From contig DISB01000018.1 of assembly GCA_002421685.1 (NCBI GenBank), positions 424,653-488,652 on the forward strand: a stretch of DNA of 64,000 nt, read 5' to 3'. The stretch comes from Bacteroidetes bacterium UBA6221 (GTDB taxonomy: Bacteria; Bacteroidota; Bacteroidia; Chitinophagales; Chitinophagaceae). Of the stretch, positions 16,308-24,786 are shown in pieces (position 1 is the first letter of the stretch; every line of letters starts with the position of its first letter). The position numbers and the translations under genes are program-made. The notes under the pieces are model-generated. The model was not told the DNA's origin. It saw only the letters and a program-made list of their open reading frames with translations, and ran no database searches.

Positions 16308-19180
16308 TGCGAAGGCTGCTCTTCCATATTTTAGCCACATTTGTGGTCGCGGCTACCTGCAACTATTTGTACGCCGGCCGCCCTTTCAGCAAAGACATAT
16401 GGCTGGACGAAACCAACGTTTCAGTAAAAGTGAATTGCCTCGCGATGGACCGTGAAAATTACCTATGGCTCGGCACTGATGAGGGACTTTTTAGTTACAA
16501 TGGCCGACAGTTTCGCCCGATAAAAACCGGCATAGATGCGACTGTGACGGCAATAGCGGTAACAGACGGTAAAGTGTTGGCGGGCTTTGGTAATGGTATG
16601 CTGGGGGTATGGGATGGCGTCGTTTTCAGGAAGGTTGCGCTATCGGGCACAGTGCCTGCCGAAGCAATATCAGCCGTGCATATAGTTGCGGGCGATTTTA
16701 TGGTTCTATCTACCGTAGGCCAGGGTATTTTCCTGGTGCACGACAACTATTGTACGCGATATACGATGGCCAACGGCCTGACTGATGATTACATCTACAC
16801 CATCGTTTCACCGGCCAGGGGCCTGCTGCTGGCAGGTACCGACCAGGGTATAAACGAGATCAATACATCCGGAGGCAAGGTAGCTGTAAGCCATTATACC
16901 ACCTCGGGCGGATTACCCGACAATATAGTGCGGGTGATAAGGCCGATGCAAAAAAAATGTTGGAGCTGGCTGGGTACGCACCAGGGCGGCTTGGCACTAT
17001 ATTGCAGCAAGACGAAACAAACATGGACACCCGCCGCAAATGAACCATGGCAATGGGGACAGGTGAATGACATACTGCCCATAGGCGACGACAGGGCCTG
17101 GGTGTGCACGCAAAGCGGGTACATGCTCGATGTCCGCCTCCAAGACACGGGCGGACTGCATATACAGGCCCATCATTACCCCAGGCAGCGCCTGTACAAA
17201 TTGCTCATGGATAGCACGGGGAATATATGGTGCGCCACAAATACGGGCCTCAAAATGTTTGCGGCCGAGTATATTTCGTCTGTTCAATTACCAGCGCCAT
17301 TTTCATTGTCCGAATTGACGGCTATGGCCTGCGACGGAAATACCGGAATGTGGTTTGCTCAAAAAGGAAAACTCTACAAAACTTCCCTGCTGGATGAAAA
17401 CCCTCAGCCGAAATTAATGTATTCTTCACGGTCGTCCATTACACATCTTTACTGCGATGGAAATGACGTGCTCTGGGTGGGCACTTTTGGAGACGGGCTC
17501 TGGTACAGCGCTGATCATCGAAATTTCAGAAAGGTGACAGGTATAACGCCGTTAGATAAAGAAAGTGTTTTAGATATTTCAGGGAGAGATAATAAATTAT
17601 GGGTAGCAGGGCTGAACGGAGTGGAGGAATTGCAGGTACGAAATAATAATGAATTAACACTGGTGAAACTGCACAATAAGGGTACTGGTATTGGCAGCGA
17701 CTATGTGTACGAAATATTTCCTGACCGCAACGGAAATACATGGATGGCTACAGATGGCGCAGGCGTATGCATGTACAGCAACGGTAAATACACACTGTGG
17801 GATAGCGCCTCGGGGATGACCAGTAATGTTGCTTACAATATTGCCGGCGATGCCCGCGGCCACATCTGGGCCAGTACGTTTAACATAGGATTGCTGGTAT
17901 ACAACGGCAGACGATGGGAGAATATAGGGGCAGAACAGGGCTTGCAAAGCATGAGGATATCGGCGATAACACCTACCTCATATGGTACAATGCTGGTAGT
18001 ACATGCCAAGGGTATTGAAGAATGGCAACCTCGCAGCCGTATGTTCAGGCATTTTGAGCGTCGGTTGGGTATAGGTATCGACAGTGTATCATCTACGCTT
18101 AACCTCGTCGCCACCGACACTGCCGGTAATGTGTACATCCCTTACCAGGATGGCCTGGTATGTTTTGGCAAAAAAACTGATTACTCCCTTGATATTACGC
18201 CAGCCGTGAAGATCACGTCCCTGAATACTTTTTTCGGAGTCGTGAGTATGGAAAGGAATCGTTTCAATTATTCTGAAAACCACGTCACATTCCGATATGA
18301 TGGTGTCAATTTTGCCAACCCCGACCAACTTTATTACAGGTACAAATTAGAAGGGTTTAACGACGAATGGATAGCTACCAGGGATGAATCGGTAACCTTT
18401 CCCCAACTGCCCAGCGGCGATTACCGTTTTTTAGTGCAGGTATCGATGAATAGCCGGTTTACCGGTTATGGACAGGCGCAATACAGCTTCTCGATTGCCC
18501 GGCCTTTTTGGATGCAGTGGTGGTTTATACTCCTGGCGGCTGTGTTTATCTGGTTTGTATCCTATATGTATATACGTATCAGGGAGCGCAATCTTCGTAA
18601 GCTGTCGTCGCTGCAGCGCGAGCGCATGATGTTTGAATACGAACATCTTAAAAGCCAGGTAAACCCTCATTTCCTGTTCAACAGCCTGAATACACTCACC
18701 GGCCTGATAGACGATGATAAAGAAGCGGCAATGCAATATACCACGCAGCTTTCCGACCTGTACCGGAACATGCTCTCACACAAAGATAAAGACCTGATAA
18801 CCCTGGCCGAAGAATGGGAAATACTGGAAAATTACATCTATATACAAAAGAGCCGTTTTGGTGACGCCCTGCAACTTCAGACCAATATCCCCGAAAAATT
18901 AAAAAAAGTTAAAAAGGTGGTGCCCATGGCACTTCAACTGCTGCTTGAAAATGCTATAAAGCATAATATTGTATCGAAGGCGAAGCCGTTGGTTGTTAAG
19001 TTTAGTGCCGATGAAGAACAACTCACAATTAGTAATAATTACCAACCGAAAATAAGCAAGGAAAAAGGTGCGGGCCTCGGGTTGGCGAACATCCGCAAGC
19101 GATACGGTTTGCATAGCAGGCGCGAAGTATCTGCACAGATTATTAATAATGAATTTGTCGTAACAATACCTTTGATATGA
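16307..19180 (+). CDS. Two-component regulator with propeller sensor and LytS-type histidine kinase
   Basis: A 957-residue membrane kinase. The first 30 residues are a signal peptide; residues about 40-640 hold two seven-bladed sensor propellers built from repeats such as YLWLGTDEGLFSYNG and HIWASTFNIGLLVYNG; a Y_Y_Y domain follows (about 660-730), then one transmembrane helix, a short coiled coil and a His_kinase domain with the phospho-acceptor in SQVNPHFLFNSLNTL. The HATPase domain ends with the glycine-rich GAGLGLANIRKRYG. This is the LytS-like class, which pairs with LytTR regulators; the partner follows with a four-base overlap (ATGA). The ligand, sensed in the periplasm, is unknown; the coupled YceI gene may relate to it. 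Confidence 0.93.
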   Translation: MRRLLFHILATFVVAATCNYLYAGRPFSKDIWLDETNVSVKVNCLAMDRENYLWLGTDEGLFSYNGRQFRPIKTGIDATVTAIAVTDGKVLAGFGNGMLGVWDGVVFRKVALSGTVPAEAISAVHIVAGDFMVLSTVGQGIFLVHDNYCTRYTMANGLTDDYIYTIVSPARGLLLAGTDQGINEINTSGGKVAVSHYTTSGGLPDNIVRVIRPMQKKCWSWLGTHQGGLALYCSKTKQTWTPAANEPWQWGQVNDILPIGDDRAWVCTQSGYMLDVRLQDTGGLHIQAHHYPRQRLYKLLMDSTGNIWCATNTGLKMFAAEYISSVQLPAPFSLSELTAMACDGNTGMWFAQKGKLYKTSLLDENPQPKLMYSSRSSITHLYCDGNDVLWVGTFGDGLWYSADHRNFRKVTGITPLDKESVLDISGRDNKLWVAGLNGVEELQVRNNNELTLVKLHNKGTGIGSDYVYEIFPDRNGNTWMATDGAGVCMYSNGKYTLWDSASGMTSNVAYNIAGDARGHIWASTFNIGLLVYNGRRWENIGAEQGLQSMRISAITPTSYGTMLVVHAKGIEEWQPRSRMFRHFERRLGIGIDSVSSTLNLVATDTAGNVYIPYQDGLVCFGKKTDYSLDITPAVKITSLNTFFGVVSMERNRFNYSENHVTFRYDGVNFANPDQLYYRYKLEGFNDEWIATRDESVTFPQLPSGDYRFLVQVSMNSRFTGYGQAQYSFSIARPFWMQWWFILLAAVFIWFVSYMYIRIRERNLRKLSSLQRERMMFEYEHLKSQVNPHFLFNSLNTLTGLIDDDKEAAMQYTTQLSDLYRNMLSHKDKDLITLAEEWEILENYIYIQKSRFGDALQLQTNIPEKLKKVKKVVPMALQLLLENAIKHNIVSKAKPLVVKFSADEEQLTISNNYQPKISKEKGAGLGLANIRKRYGLHSRREVSAQIINNEFVVTIPLI

Positions 19181-19938
19181 AAGTTGTAATAGTTGAAGAC
19201 GAACAACCGGCTTACAAGCGGCTGGTGAAACTACTGGGAGCCCTGATGCCCGATATTGAAATAGCAGCGCACCATGACAGTGTAAGCGCTGCCAGGCAAT
19301 GGTTTGAAGAAAATCCAATGCCGGCCATTGTTTTTATGGATATCCACCTGGCCGATGGTTCTGCTTTCGACCTGCTGAAACAGGTGAAGGTGGACGCGCC
19401 TATAATTTTCACCACTGCCTACGACCAATATGCAATCGAGGCTTTTAAGGCTTCCGGCGTGGGTTATTTGCTGAAACCCATTAAATCGGAAGACCTGGAA
19501 GAAGCGCTGGATAAGCTGAACGACCTGAAAAAGATGTTTGGCATAACAGAGGAAAAACAGGCAAAACTGCTGGAGGCCATGAAACAGCCCGAATTTAAGA
19601 AACGGTTCATGGTACGCTTTGGAGATAATATAAAAACTATCGCCACAGAGGACATTGCCTACTTCTTCAGCGAAAACAAAGGGACATTCGCACGCATGTT
19701 CGAAGACCGTACCTACCCGATAGATAATAACCTTGACGCGCTGGAACAGATGCTTGACCCCGAAAGGTTTTTTCGCATCAACCGGCAGTACATTATCTCG
19801 CTGAAGGCTATAAAAGAAATGAAAACCTATAGCAAGGCCAGGGTGCTGGTGAAGCTTCAGCCCGAAGTGAAAGAGCCGCCGCTGGTAAGCTCGGAAAGAA
19901 GCGCGGGTTTTAAACTATGGCTGGCCGGCGAATTGTAA
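19177..19938 (+). CDS. LytTR-family response regulator
   Basis: A 253-residue regulator. The receiver domain (1-115) has the acidic pair in VIVEDEQPA, the phospho-acceptor aspartate in IVFMDIHLADGSAFD and the lysine in YLLKPIKSEDLEEAL. After a linker, the LytTR DNA-binding domain (about 145-250) shows FMVRFGDNIKTI, IAYFFSENKGTF and FFRINRQYIISL. Its start overlaps the stop of the kinase gene by four bases, so the two form a cognate pair. LytTR regulators of this type in Bacteroidota control exported or metabolic genes; targets are not visible here. Confidence 0.95.
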   Translation: MKVVIVEDEQPAYKRLVKLLGALMPDIEIAAHHDSVSAARQWFEENPMPAIVFMDIHLADGSAFDLLKQVKVDAPIIFTTAYDQYAIEAFKASGVGYLLKPIKSEDLEEALDKLNDLKKMFGITEEKQAKLLEAMKQPEFKKRFMVRFGDNIKTIATEDIAYFFSENKGTFARMFEDRTYPIDNNLDALEQMLDPERFFRINRQYIISLKAIKEMKTYSKARVLVKLQPEVKEPPLVSSERSAGFKLWLAGEL

Positions 19939-20049
19939 AAAACCGGGTAAATACTGGTTCATCCCGTCTTTATACCGCTTCGTCACAATTAAGTCAGAAA
20001 GAAAAACGGAGATTGATACTTTTACCTTGCTGATTACAGGAAAACTTTT

Positions 20050-20466
20050 ATGCTTATGAAAAACTGGAAAATAATATTCACTGTTGTTGTGGTCATAGCA
20101 ATAATCGGCGGTGTTGTCGGCTATATGATGTGGAATATGCCGCACCGGAAAGTAGAAGATATAAAGGGCGAGGAAGTGACCGTGACGGAACTGGCGGGCG
20201 CTTTCGCTGCCGACGAGGCTAAGGCCAACGAAAAATACCTGAATAAGGCGCTTACGGTGAAAGGCACTGTGACCGAAACACAGCAAAACCAGGATGGGGG
20301 CCTCATGATAGTACTGGCGGGAGACGACCCCATGGCTACTGTGCAGTGCACCATGAGGGATAAGGATGTAAAGGCCGGGACTGGCGAGGCGGTGACGGTG
20401 AAAGGTTTTTGCACGGGCAGTAGCTTGTTTGGTGTATTGCTTAGCGACTGTGTGATAGTAAAATAA
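20050..20466 (+). CDS. Membrane-anchored OB-fold protein (tRNA_anti-like)
   Basis: About 138 residues: a short N-terminal transmembrane segment (IIFTVVVVIAIIGGVVGY) and then an OB-fold seen in the tRNA_anti-like family, from NKALTVKGTVTE through VKGFCTGSSLFGVLLSDC. The start is the ATG at 20050 or the ATG two codons later. No charged catalytic motif is apparent; such proteins are usually small periplasmic or membrane proteins of unknown role. It opens a tightly arranged plus-strand run with cytochrome-like lipoproteins, YceI and a DUF5777-type barrel. Confidence 0.75.
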   Translation: MLMKNWKIIFTVVVVIAIIGGVVGYMMWNMPHRKVEDIKGEEVTVTELAGAFAADEAKANEKYLNKALTVKGTVTETQQNQDGGLMIVLAGDDPMATVQCTMRDKDVKAGTGEAVTVKGFCTGSSLFGVLLSDCVIVK

Positions 20467-20506
20467 TATATAACAAAAACAAACAAACAATTTAAGCGGA
20501 AGCGGT

Positions 20507-21229
20507 ATGAAGACGATGATAAAGGTATTTGGCGTGTTATTGGCATGTACCATATTGATGATAGCTTGCAAACACAAAGGCAATGAGCCTGTGCCTGCTA
20601 CCACCAATAACGGGGGCGATAACGGTGGGAACAATGGCGGAAACAATAACATTGATACAGGTATCTGTTTTAGCAGGGATATTTTGCCAATATTTGTTTC
20701 TAATTGCGCTATACCTGGTTGCCACGATGCTGTTACACGCACTGAAGGCTTCCAGTTTACCGATTATAATTCCATCGTGTCGAAGAAATTTGTGGCAGGC
20801 AATGCAAATGAAACAGAACTCTACAAGAAAATTACCGAAGACAAGCCGGATGATATTATGCCCCCACCACCCAACAGCCCGCTCACCTCTGCGCAGATAG
20901 TATTGATACGCAGGTGGATAAATGAGGGGGCAAAAAACACGACGAACTGCAGCTCGCCCTGTGATACGACTAAGTTTGCCTATGCTGCGGATATACAGCC
21001 TATATTCGATAAATATTGCAAGGGCTGCCATAGCGGGGCTTCAGCGCAAAAAGGGATTATGCTGGATACCTATACCGGTGCAGTAGCTACCTTAAACAGC
21101 GGCAGGCTGCTCGGGGCCATTAACCATAGTGCAGGTTTTACTGCCATGCCATATGGTGGCGCTAAGTTATCCGACTGTGAGATAAAGAAAATAGAAAAAT
21201 GGGCCGGGTCGGGGGCGCTAAATAATTAA
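20507..21229 (+). CDS. Lipoprotein with two cytochrome c-like heme motifs
   Basis: A 240-residue lipoprotein: lipobox LMIAC, then a Gly/Asn-rich linker. Two related domains follow, each about 75-90 residues. The first has CAIPGCHDA (Cys-x4-Cys-His) and the second KYCKGCHSG (canonical CxxCH), each followed by a later MPPPP or AMPYGG segment that could supply an axial methionine. This matches the heme-binding domains described in planctomycete-type cytochromes; whether heme is bound at the x4 site needs testing. The protein probably works in periplasmic electron transfer. It begins 40 bases after the OB-fold gene and is followed by a one-domain relative at 21282. Confidence 0.78.
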   Translation: MKTMIKVFGVLLACTILMIACKHKGNEPVPATTNNGGDNGGNNGGNNNIDTGICFSRDILPIFVSNCAIPGCHDAVTRTEGFQFTDYNSIVSKKFVAGNANETELYKKITEDKPDDIMPPPPNSPLTSAQIVLIRRWINEGAKNTTNCSSPCDTTKFAYAADIQPIFDKYCKGCHSGASAQKGIMLDTYTGAVATLNSGRLLGAINHSAGFTAMPYGGAKLSDCEIKKIEKWAGSGALNN

Positions 21230-21281
21230 TACAAACCTGAAATGTTATTATAGAACCATTTGATATAATTGATAAGCAACA

Positions 21282-21656
21282 ATGAATATGAAGAAATTAA
21301 TTGTCCCTTTAGCTGTTTTATTCCTTGCAAGCTGTTATAGCGATAAAGAAAGCGAGCTATATCCTTCGCCCACCGGTAGTGGCGGCTGCGATACAACCAA
21401 CATGAATTTTGCAAAAGTTCAGCCTATATTTAGCCAATCCTGCGCTCTTGCGGGTTGTCACGATGCCGCTACCAAATCTTTCGGGCACGACCTGAGCAAT
21501 TATGATGGGATAAAAACGGCGATAAACGGCGGCAGACTGCTGGGTGCAATAAAACACGAAACCGGCTATATGCAGATGCCCAAGGGAATGCCAAAACTCG
21601 GAGACTGCCAGGTATCACAGATAGCGGCATGGGTAAATGCAGGCATGCCACAATAA
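21282..21656 (+). CDS. Small lipoprotein with one cytochrome c-like motif
   Basis: A 124-residue lipoprotein (lipobox LFLASC) with a single cytochrome c-like domain: IFSQSCALAGCHDAAT (Cys-x4-Cys-His), then GRLLGAIKHE and MPKGMPKLGD, which may give the axial methionine. It is clearly related to the domains of the 20507 protein, sharing the CHDA and GRLLGAI words. It probably carries one heme in the periplasm. The start may be either ATG in the MNMKK beginning. It sits 45 bases before a YceI gene on the same strand. Confidence 0.75.
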   Translation: MNMKKLIVPLAVLFLASCYSDKESELYPSPTGSGGCDTTNMNFAKVQPIFSQSCALAGCHDAATKSFGHDLSNYDGIKTAINGGRLLGAIKHETGYMQMPKGMPKLGDCQVSQIAAWVNAGMPQ

Positions 21657-21701
21657 ACCGGGTATAGTTTTTGAATAACAATAAAATAAAAACAGACAGG
21701 T

Positions 21702-22247
21702 ATGAAAAAGCTGATTTTAGCGGCGGTATTGGTTTGCGGAATGACAACTGCCTATGCGCAAAAGTATATGACACGTACGGGAAAGGTAACCTTCTTTTCG
21801 TCTACACCTTTAGAAAACATCGAGGCTTTCAATAACGAAACATCCGCGGTCCTCGATGCCTCAACCGGCGATTTTGTATTCCAGGTACCGATAAAAAGTT
21901 TCCGCTTCGAGAAAGCACTGATGCAGGAGCATTTTAACGAGAACTACATGGAAAGTAGCAAATATCCTAAGGCAGAGTACAAGGGTAAAATTACGGACCT
22001 GGGCAGCGTGAATTTTGACAAGAACGGCACTTACAATGTAAGTACTAAAGGCAAGCTGGCCATCCACGGTGTTACGAGAGATGTTACACTACCCGGTACC
22101 ATTACGGTAAAAGATAAGACCGTTACTATAAATAGTGAGTTCAAAGTGCGACCCAAAGATCACGATATTAAAATACCCGGTATAGTGGAAAATAAAATAG
22201 CGAATGATATCGAAGTAACTGTAAATAGTATTTTAGAAAAAAAATAA
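21702..22247 (+). CDS. YceI-family protein
   Basis: A 181-residue secreted YceI barrel: signal peptide ending TTAYAQ, then ENIEAFNNETSAVLD, the conserved EHFNENYMESSKYP and the GVTRDVTLPG strand. It is a paralogue of the 15753 gene, sharing the NENYMES words. YceI proteins bind isoprenoids such as quinone-like lipids; beside cytochrome-like lipoproteins this suggests a periplasmic quinone or electron-transfer role, which is inference. It is directly followed, after six bases, by the DUF5777-type protein. Confidence 0.9.
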   Translation: MKKLILAAVLVCGMTTAYAQKYMTRTGKVTFFSSTPLENIEAFNNETSAVLDASTGDFVFQVPIKSFRFEKALMQEHFNENYMESSKYPKAEYKGKITDLGSVNFDKNGTYNVSTKGKLAIHGVTRDVTLPGTITVKDKTVTINSEFKVRPKDHDIKIPGIVENKIANDIEVTVNSILEKK

Positions 22248-22274
22248 GCAATTTTGAAATTCAATACACACATT

Positions 22275-23246
22275 ATGCGCGTTCCTTATGTTTTTTTATT
22301 GGCAGGTCTCATTGCGGTTTCTTGTGGCAACTTGTATGCACAGAATGATAAACTGAAGCAGAAGCAAAACGATGAGGAGGATGCCAACCTTATGGAGCTG
22401 TTGGAGAACGATGAGCCGCCTAAAAAAATGTACACCACGGCCACCTTCAAAACCACTAGGTTGGTTACAGGCCATAGTATAGAAAATACCGGTAAAGGTG
22501 TACTTGATTTCCGCGTTAACCACAGGTTTGGTGCGTTGAACGCAGGAGTGTCTACGTTTTTCGGCCTTGACGATGCCAATACACGTATCGGTTTCGATTA
22601 TGGTATTACCGATTGGCTGATGGTAGGTTTTGGCCGCAATTCGTTTATGAAGGAATATGATGGCCTCTTTAAGGTAAAATTATTGCGGCAGTCCGAAGGC
22701 AAAGGCAGTCCGCTTAGCCTGAGTTATATGGGGGCCATGAGTGTGCAGTCGATGCCTGCGCCCATACTGCCTCCGGGCCAGGAATATCATTTTAGCAACA
22801 GGCTGTACTATGTCAACCAATTGTTGCTGGCGCGCAAGTTCAACAAATGGCTTTCGTTGCAGTTCATGCCCACGCACATTCATTACAACCTTGTGCCCAC
22901 CACTCCCGAACCTAACGACCTGGTAGCGCTGGGTATTGGCGGAAGGATAAAAATTTCCAACCGCGTTACGCTGAACGGTGAATATTATTACCGTGTGCCA
23001 GGCACTGAGCAATTGGGTTACAGAAACGTTCTCTCGGTAGGAGTGGATATAGAAACCGGTGGGCACGTGTTCCAGTTGATGTTGTCAAATTCCCGCGCTA
23101 TGACAGAACGTAATTATATCGGGCAGACACCGGGTCAATGGTCATTCAACAAAACAGGGACTATACATCTCGGGTTCAATATCTCCAGGGTGTTCACCAT
23201 TGTTCGCCCTAAAGAATTCAAAGGCTCCCGCAACAGTATTTACTAA
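22275..23246 (+). CDS. DUF5777-type outer-membrane barrel
   Basis: About 323 residues from the ATG at 22275. The signal peptide ends SCGNLYAQ, then a Lys/Asp-rich linker and a beta-barrel-like body starting TTATFKTTRLVTGHS, with typical strands such as FRVNHRFGALNAG and GFDYGITDWLMVGFGR. These fit the DUF5777 family of Bacteroidota, which often occurs next to YceI and c-type cytochrome genes. A TTG seven codons upstream is possible but the ATG leaves a proper signal peptide. It is the last gene of the run; an excellent terminator follows. Transport or electron-transfer anchoring is inferred only. Confidence 0.8.
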   Translation: MRVPYVFLLAGLIAVSCGNLYAQNDKLKQKQNDEEDANLMELLENDEPPKKMYTTATFKTTRLVTGHSIENTGKGVLDFRVNHRFGALNAGVSTFFGLDDANTRIGFDYGITDWLMVGFGRNSFMKEYDGLFKVKLLRQSEGKGSPLSLSYMGAMSVQSMPAPILPPGQEYHFSNRLYYVNQLLLARKFNKWLSLQFMPTHIHYNLVPTTPEPNDLVALGIGGRIKISNRVTLNGEYYYRVPGTEQLGYRNVLSVGVDIETGGHVFQLMLSNSRAMTERNYIGQTPGQWSFNKTGTIHLGFNISRVFTIVRPKEFKGSRNSIY

Positions 23247-23272
23247 AAGCTTTATTATTGAAGCGACAAAAG

Positions 23273-23308
23273 AGCGCCGCCAACGAAAGTTGGCGGCGCT
23301 TGATTTTT
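23273..23308 (+). terminator. Strong stem-loop with GAAA tetraloop
   Basis: A perfect 12-base-pair stem (23273-23284 with 23289-23300) closed by a GAAA tetraloop, then TTGATTTTT. It ends the OB-fold/cytochrome/YceI/DUF5777 run, 27 bases after the last stop. Confidence 0.85.
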
Positions 23309-23379
23309 ACTTATATAACACGGATTGTACAGCAGGCAGTTGTGGCCATACTTTTACATTGCAACAACCTTATCATGAC

Positions 23380-23413
23380 AAAAAAAACAAACCCCGGCTG
23401 TTCTGCCGGGGTT
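23380..23413 (-). terminator. Intrinsic terminator of mdh
   Basis: AACCCCGGC pairs with GCCGGGGTT across a six-base loop, followed on the minus strand by TTTGTTTTTTTT. It lies 27 bases beyond the mdh stop. Confidence 0.88.
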
Positions 23414-23439
23414 GTCACTATATGTTTTGGATGTAATTG

Positions 23440-24372
23440 TTACACCAGTGTATTCAGCACCTCGTTCATATTGCGCACTGCTTCCGCCGATGCATTGAAT
23501 TTGGCTTGCTCGTCTTCTGTCAACTTGTAGTCAACAATGCCTTCCCAGCCGTTTTTGCCTATTACTACCGGCACACCCATACAAATGTCTTTCTGGCCAT
23601 ACTCGCCGTCCAGGTATACGCAGCAGGGAAATACTTTTTTCTCATCGCGGACTATGGACTCTACCAAGGCTGCACCAGCTGCGCCCGGTGCATACCATGC
23701 TGATGTGCCCAGCAATTTGGTCAGCGTAGCGCCGCCCACCATGGTAGCTGCAGACACGTTAGCCAGTTGGTCTTCAGACAGGTATTCAGACACCGGCACG
23801 CCCGCCAGTGTAGCCAGCCTGGTCAGCGGTATCATTGTCGTATCGCCATGGCCGCCTATCACGGTAGCGTGCAGGTCGTTGGGCGAGCAGTTCAGTTCTT
23901 TTTGCAGGTAACATTTGAAGCGGGCGCTATCCAGTATGCCACCCATGCCTATTATCCTGTTTTTGGGCAGGCCTGTAGCTTTCAGCGCCAGGTAGGTCAT
24001 GGTATCCATGGGGTTGGATATAACCACGATAATAGTATTGGGTGAGTGCTCCAGCAGGTTTTTGGCAACGGTTTCCACTATTTTGGCATTGGTGCCTATC
24101 AGCTCTTCACGTGTCATACCCGGCTTACGGGGTATGCCCGACGTAATTACACACACGTCAGATCCTGCCGTTTTGGAATAATCGTTGGTTACGCCGGTTA
24201 CAGTGGTGTCAAAGCCCAGCAACGAAGCTGTCTGGGTAATATCCAGGGCTTTACCTTCGGCAAAACCTTCTTTTATGTCCACCAGCACCAGTTCGTCTGC
24301 CAGTTCTTTGCGGGCAATATTATCAGCACATGTCGCCCCTACCGCACCGGCGCCCACTACAGTTACTTTCAT
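23440..24372 (-). CDS. mdh: Malate dehydrogenase
   Basis: A 310-residue NAD-dependent malate dehydrogenase of the lactate/malate type. The NAD site is VVGAGAVGATCADNIA, the ribose-binding aspartate is in LVLVDIKEG, the mobile loop GIPRKPGMTREEL carries the substrate arginines, and the active-site histidine is in ATVIGGHGDTTM with the arginine of DSARFKCY. It oxidises malate to oxaloacetate in the TCA cycle. It is monocistronic, with TATCTTTG (a perfect -7 element) 43 bases upstream and an intrinsic terminator downstream. Confidence 0.97.
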   Translation of the reverse strand: MKVTVVGAGAVGATCADNIARKELADELVLVDIKEGFAEGKALDITQTASLLGFDTTVTGVTNDYSKTAGSDVCVITSGIPRKPGMTREELIGTNAKIVETVAKNLLEHSPNTIIVVISNPMDTMTYLALKATGLPKNRIIGMGGILDSARFKCYLQKELNCSPNDLHATVIGGHGDTTMIPLTRLATLAGVPVSEYLSEDQLANVSAATMVGGATLTKLLGTSAWYAPGAAGAALVESIVRDEKKVFPCCVYLDGEYGQKDICMGVPVVIGKNGWEGIVDYKLTEDEQAKFNASAEAVRNMNEVLNTLV

Positions 24373-24414
24373 TTATGGTTATTTTTAAAGCGTTATAAAA
24401 TCAAAAAATCGGTG

Positions 24415-24422
24415 CAAAGATA
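24415..24422 (-). promoter_or_regulatory. Bacteroidota -7 element for mdh
   Basis: TATCTTTG on the minus strand exactly fits TAnnTTTG, the -7 consensus, 43 bases upstream of the mdh ATG. The -33 element is weak. Confidence 0.65.
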
Positions 24423-24506
24423 AATAATAGGCCTCTAAATGAGGAATTTCATAAATAAATCCCGGTTTATTCATCTTGTTTTAATACCAAAAGCAGAATT
24501 TGCCCG

Positions 24507-24514
24507 TATATTTG
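24507..24514 (+). promoter_or_regulatory. Bacteroidota -7 element upstream of the small membrane peptide
   Basis: TATATTTG on the plus strand fits TAnnTTTG. It lies 64 bases before the ATG at 24578 and would give a leader of about 60 bases. Together with the terminator after the gene it supports a separate transcript. Confidence 0.6.
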
Positions 24515-24577
24515 TGTCGCAACTTAAAAGCTCTGTCAAAGTTGGTACATACGTTAATTTAAAAACATTTGTTACCT

Positions 24578-24697
24578 ATGCTTAAAAAGTATGAATCAAA
24601 GTCCCTGCTGACTTTGGTAGCAATGCTTTTCGCATTGTTAAGTTTAGTAGGAATTTTTTTTGTCTCTGTTGTAAAATTATCTGAATTGGGGCTTTAA
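24578..24697 (+). CDS. 39-residue single-helix membrane peptide
   Basis: A small open frame with ATG at 24578 and TAA at 24695-24697. The peptide begins MLKKYESKS, positively charged, and then has one hydrophobic segment of about 22 residues (LLTLVAMLFALLSLVGIFF) and a short tail ending LSELGL. The topology is that of a one-helix inner-membrane miniprotein. It lies between a TATATTTG promoter element (24507) and a stem-loop terminator whose loop contains the stop codon (24688-24713). I know no named family for it. It may be a small regulatory or stress membrane peptide; the function is unknown. Confidence 0.6.
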   Translation: MLKKYESKSLLTLVAMLFALLSLVGIFFVSVVKLSELGL

Positions 24698-24713
24698 GGC
24701 CCCTTTTCTTTTT
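24688..24713 (+). terminator. Intrinsic terminator overlapping the end of the 39-residue gene
   Basis: GGGGC (24688-24692) pairs with GCCCC (24699-24703), followed by TTTTCTTTTTT. The stop codon TAA of the small gene lies in the loop, so translation to the end would cover the left arm. Confidence 0.75.
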
Positions 24714-24729
24714 ATAACCGGCCTGGCAC

Positions 24730-24765
24730 AAAAAAAGCGCGATACAATAAGTATGCGCTTTTTCC
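24730..24765 (-). terminator. Stem-loop terminator of the 24787 gene
   Basis: AAAAAAAGCGC and GCGCTTTTT form a stem with inner pairing ATAC/GTAT around AATAA and one bulged G. It has T-runs on both strands, so it may be bidirectional; for the minus strand it lies 22 bases beyond the stop at 24787. Confidence 0.65.
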
Positions 24766-24786
24766 GTTTAGGTAATTCTTTCGTTC

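Noticed and set aside
22254..22274. Upstream TTG start for the DUF5777-type gene
   Set aside because: The ATG at 22275 gives a normal signal peptide and is preferred.
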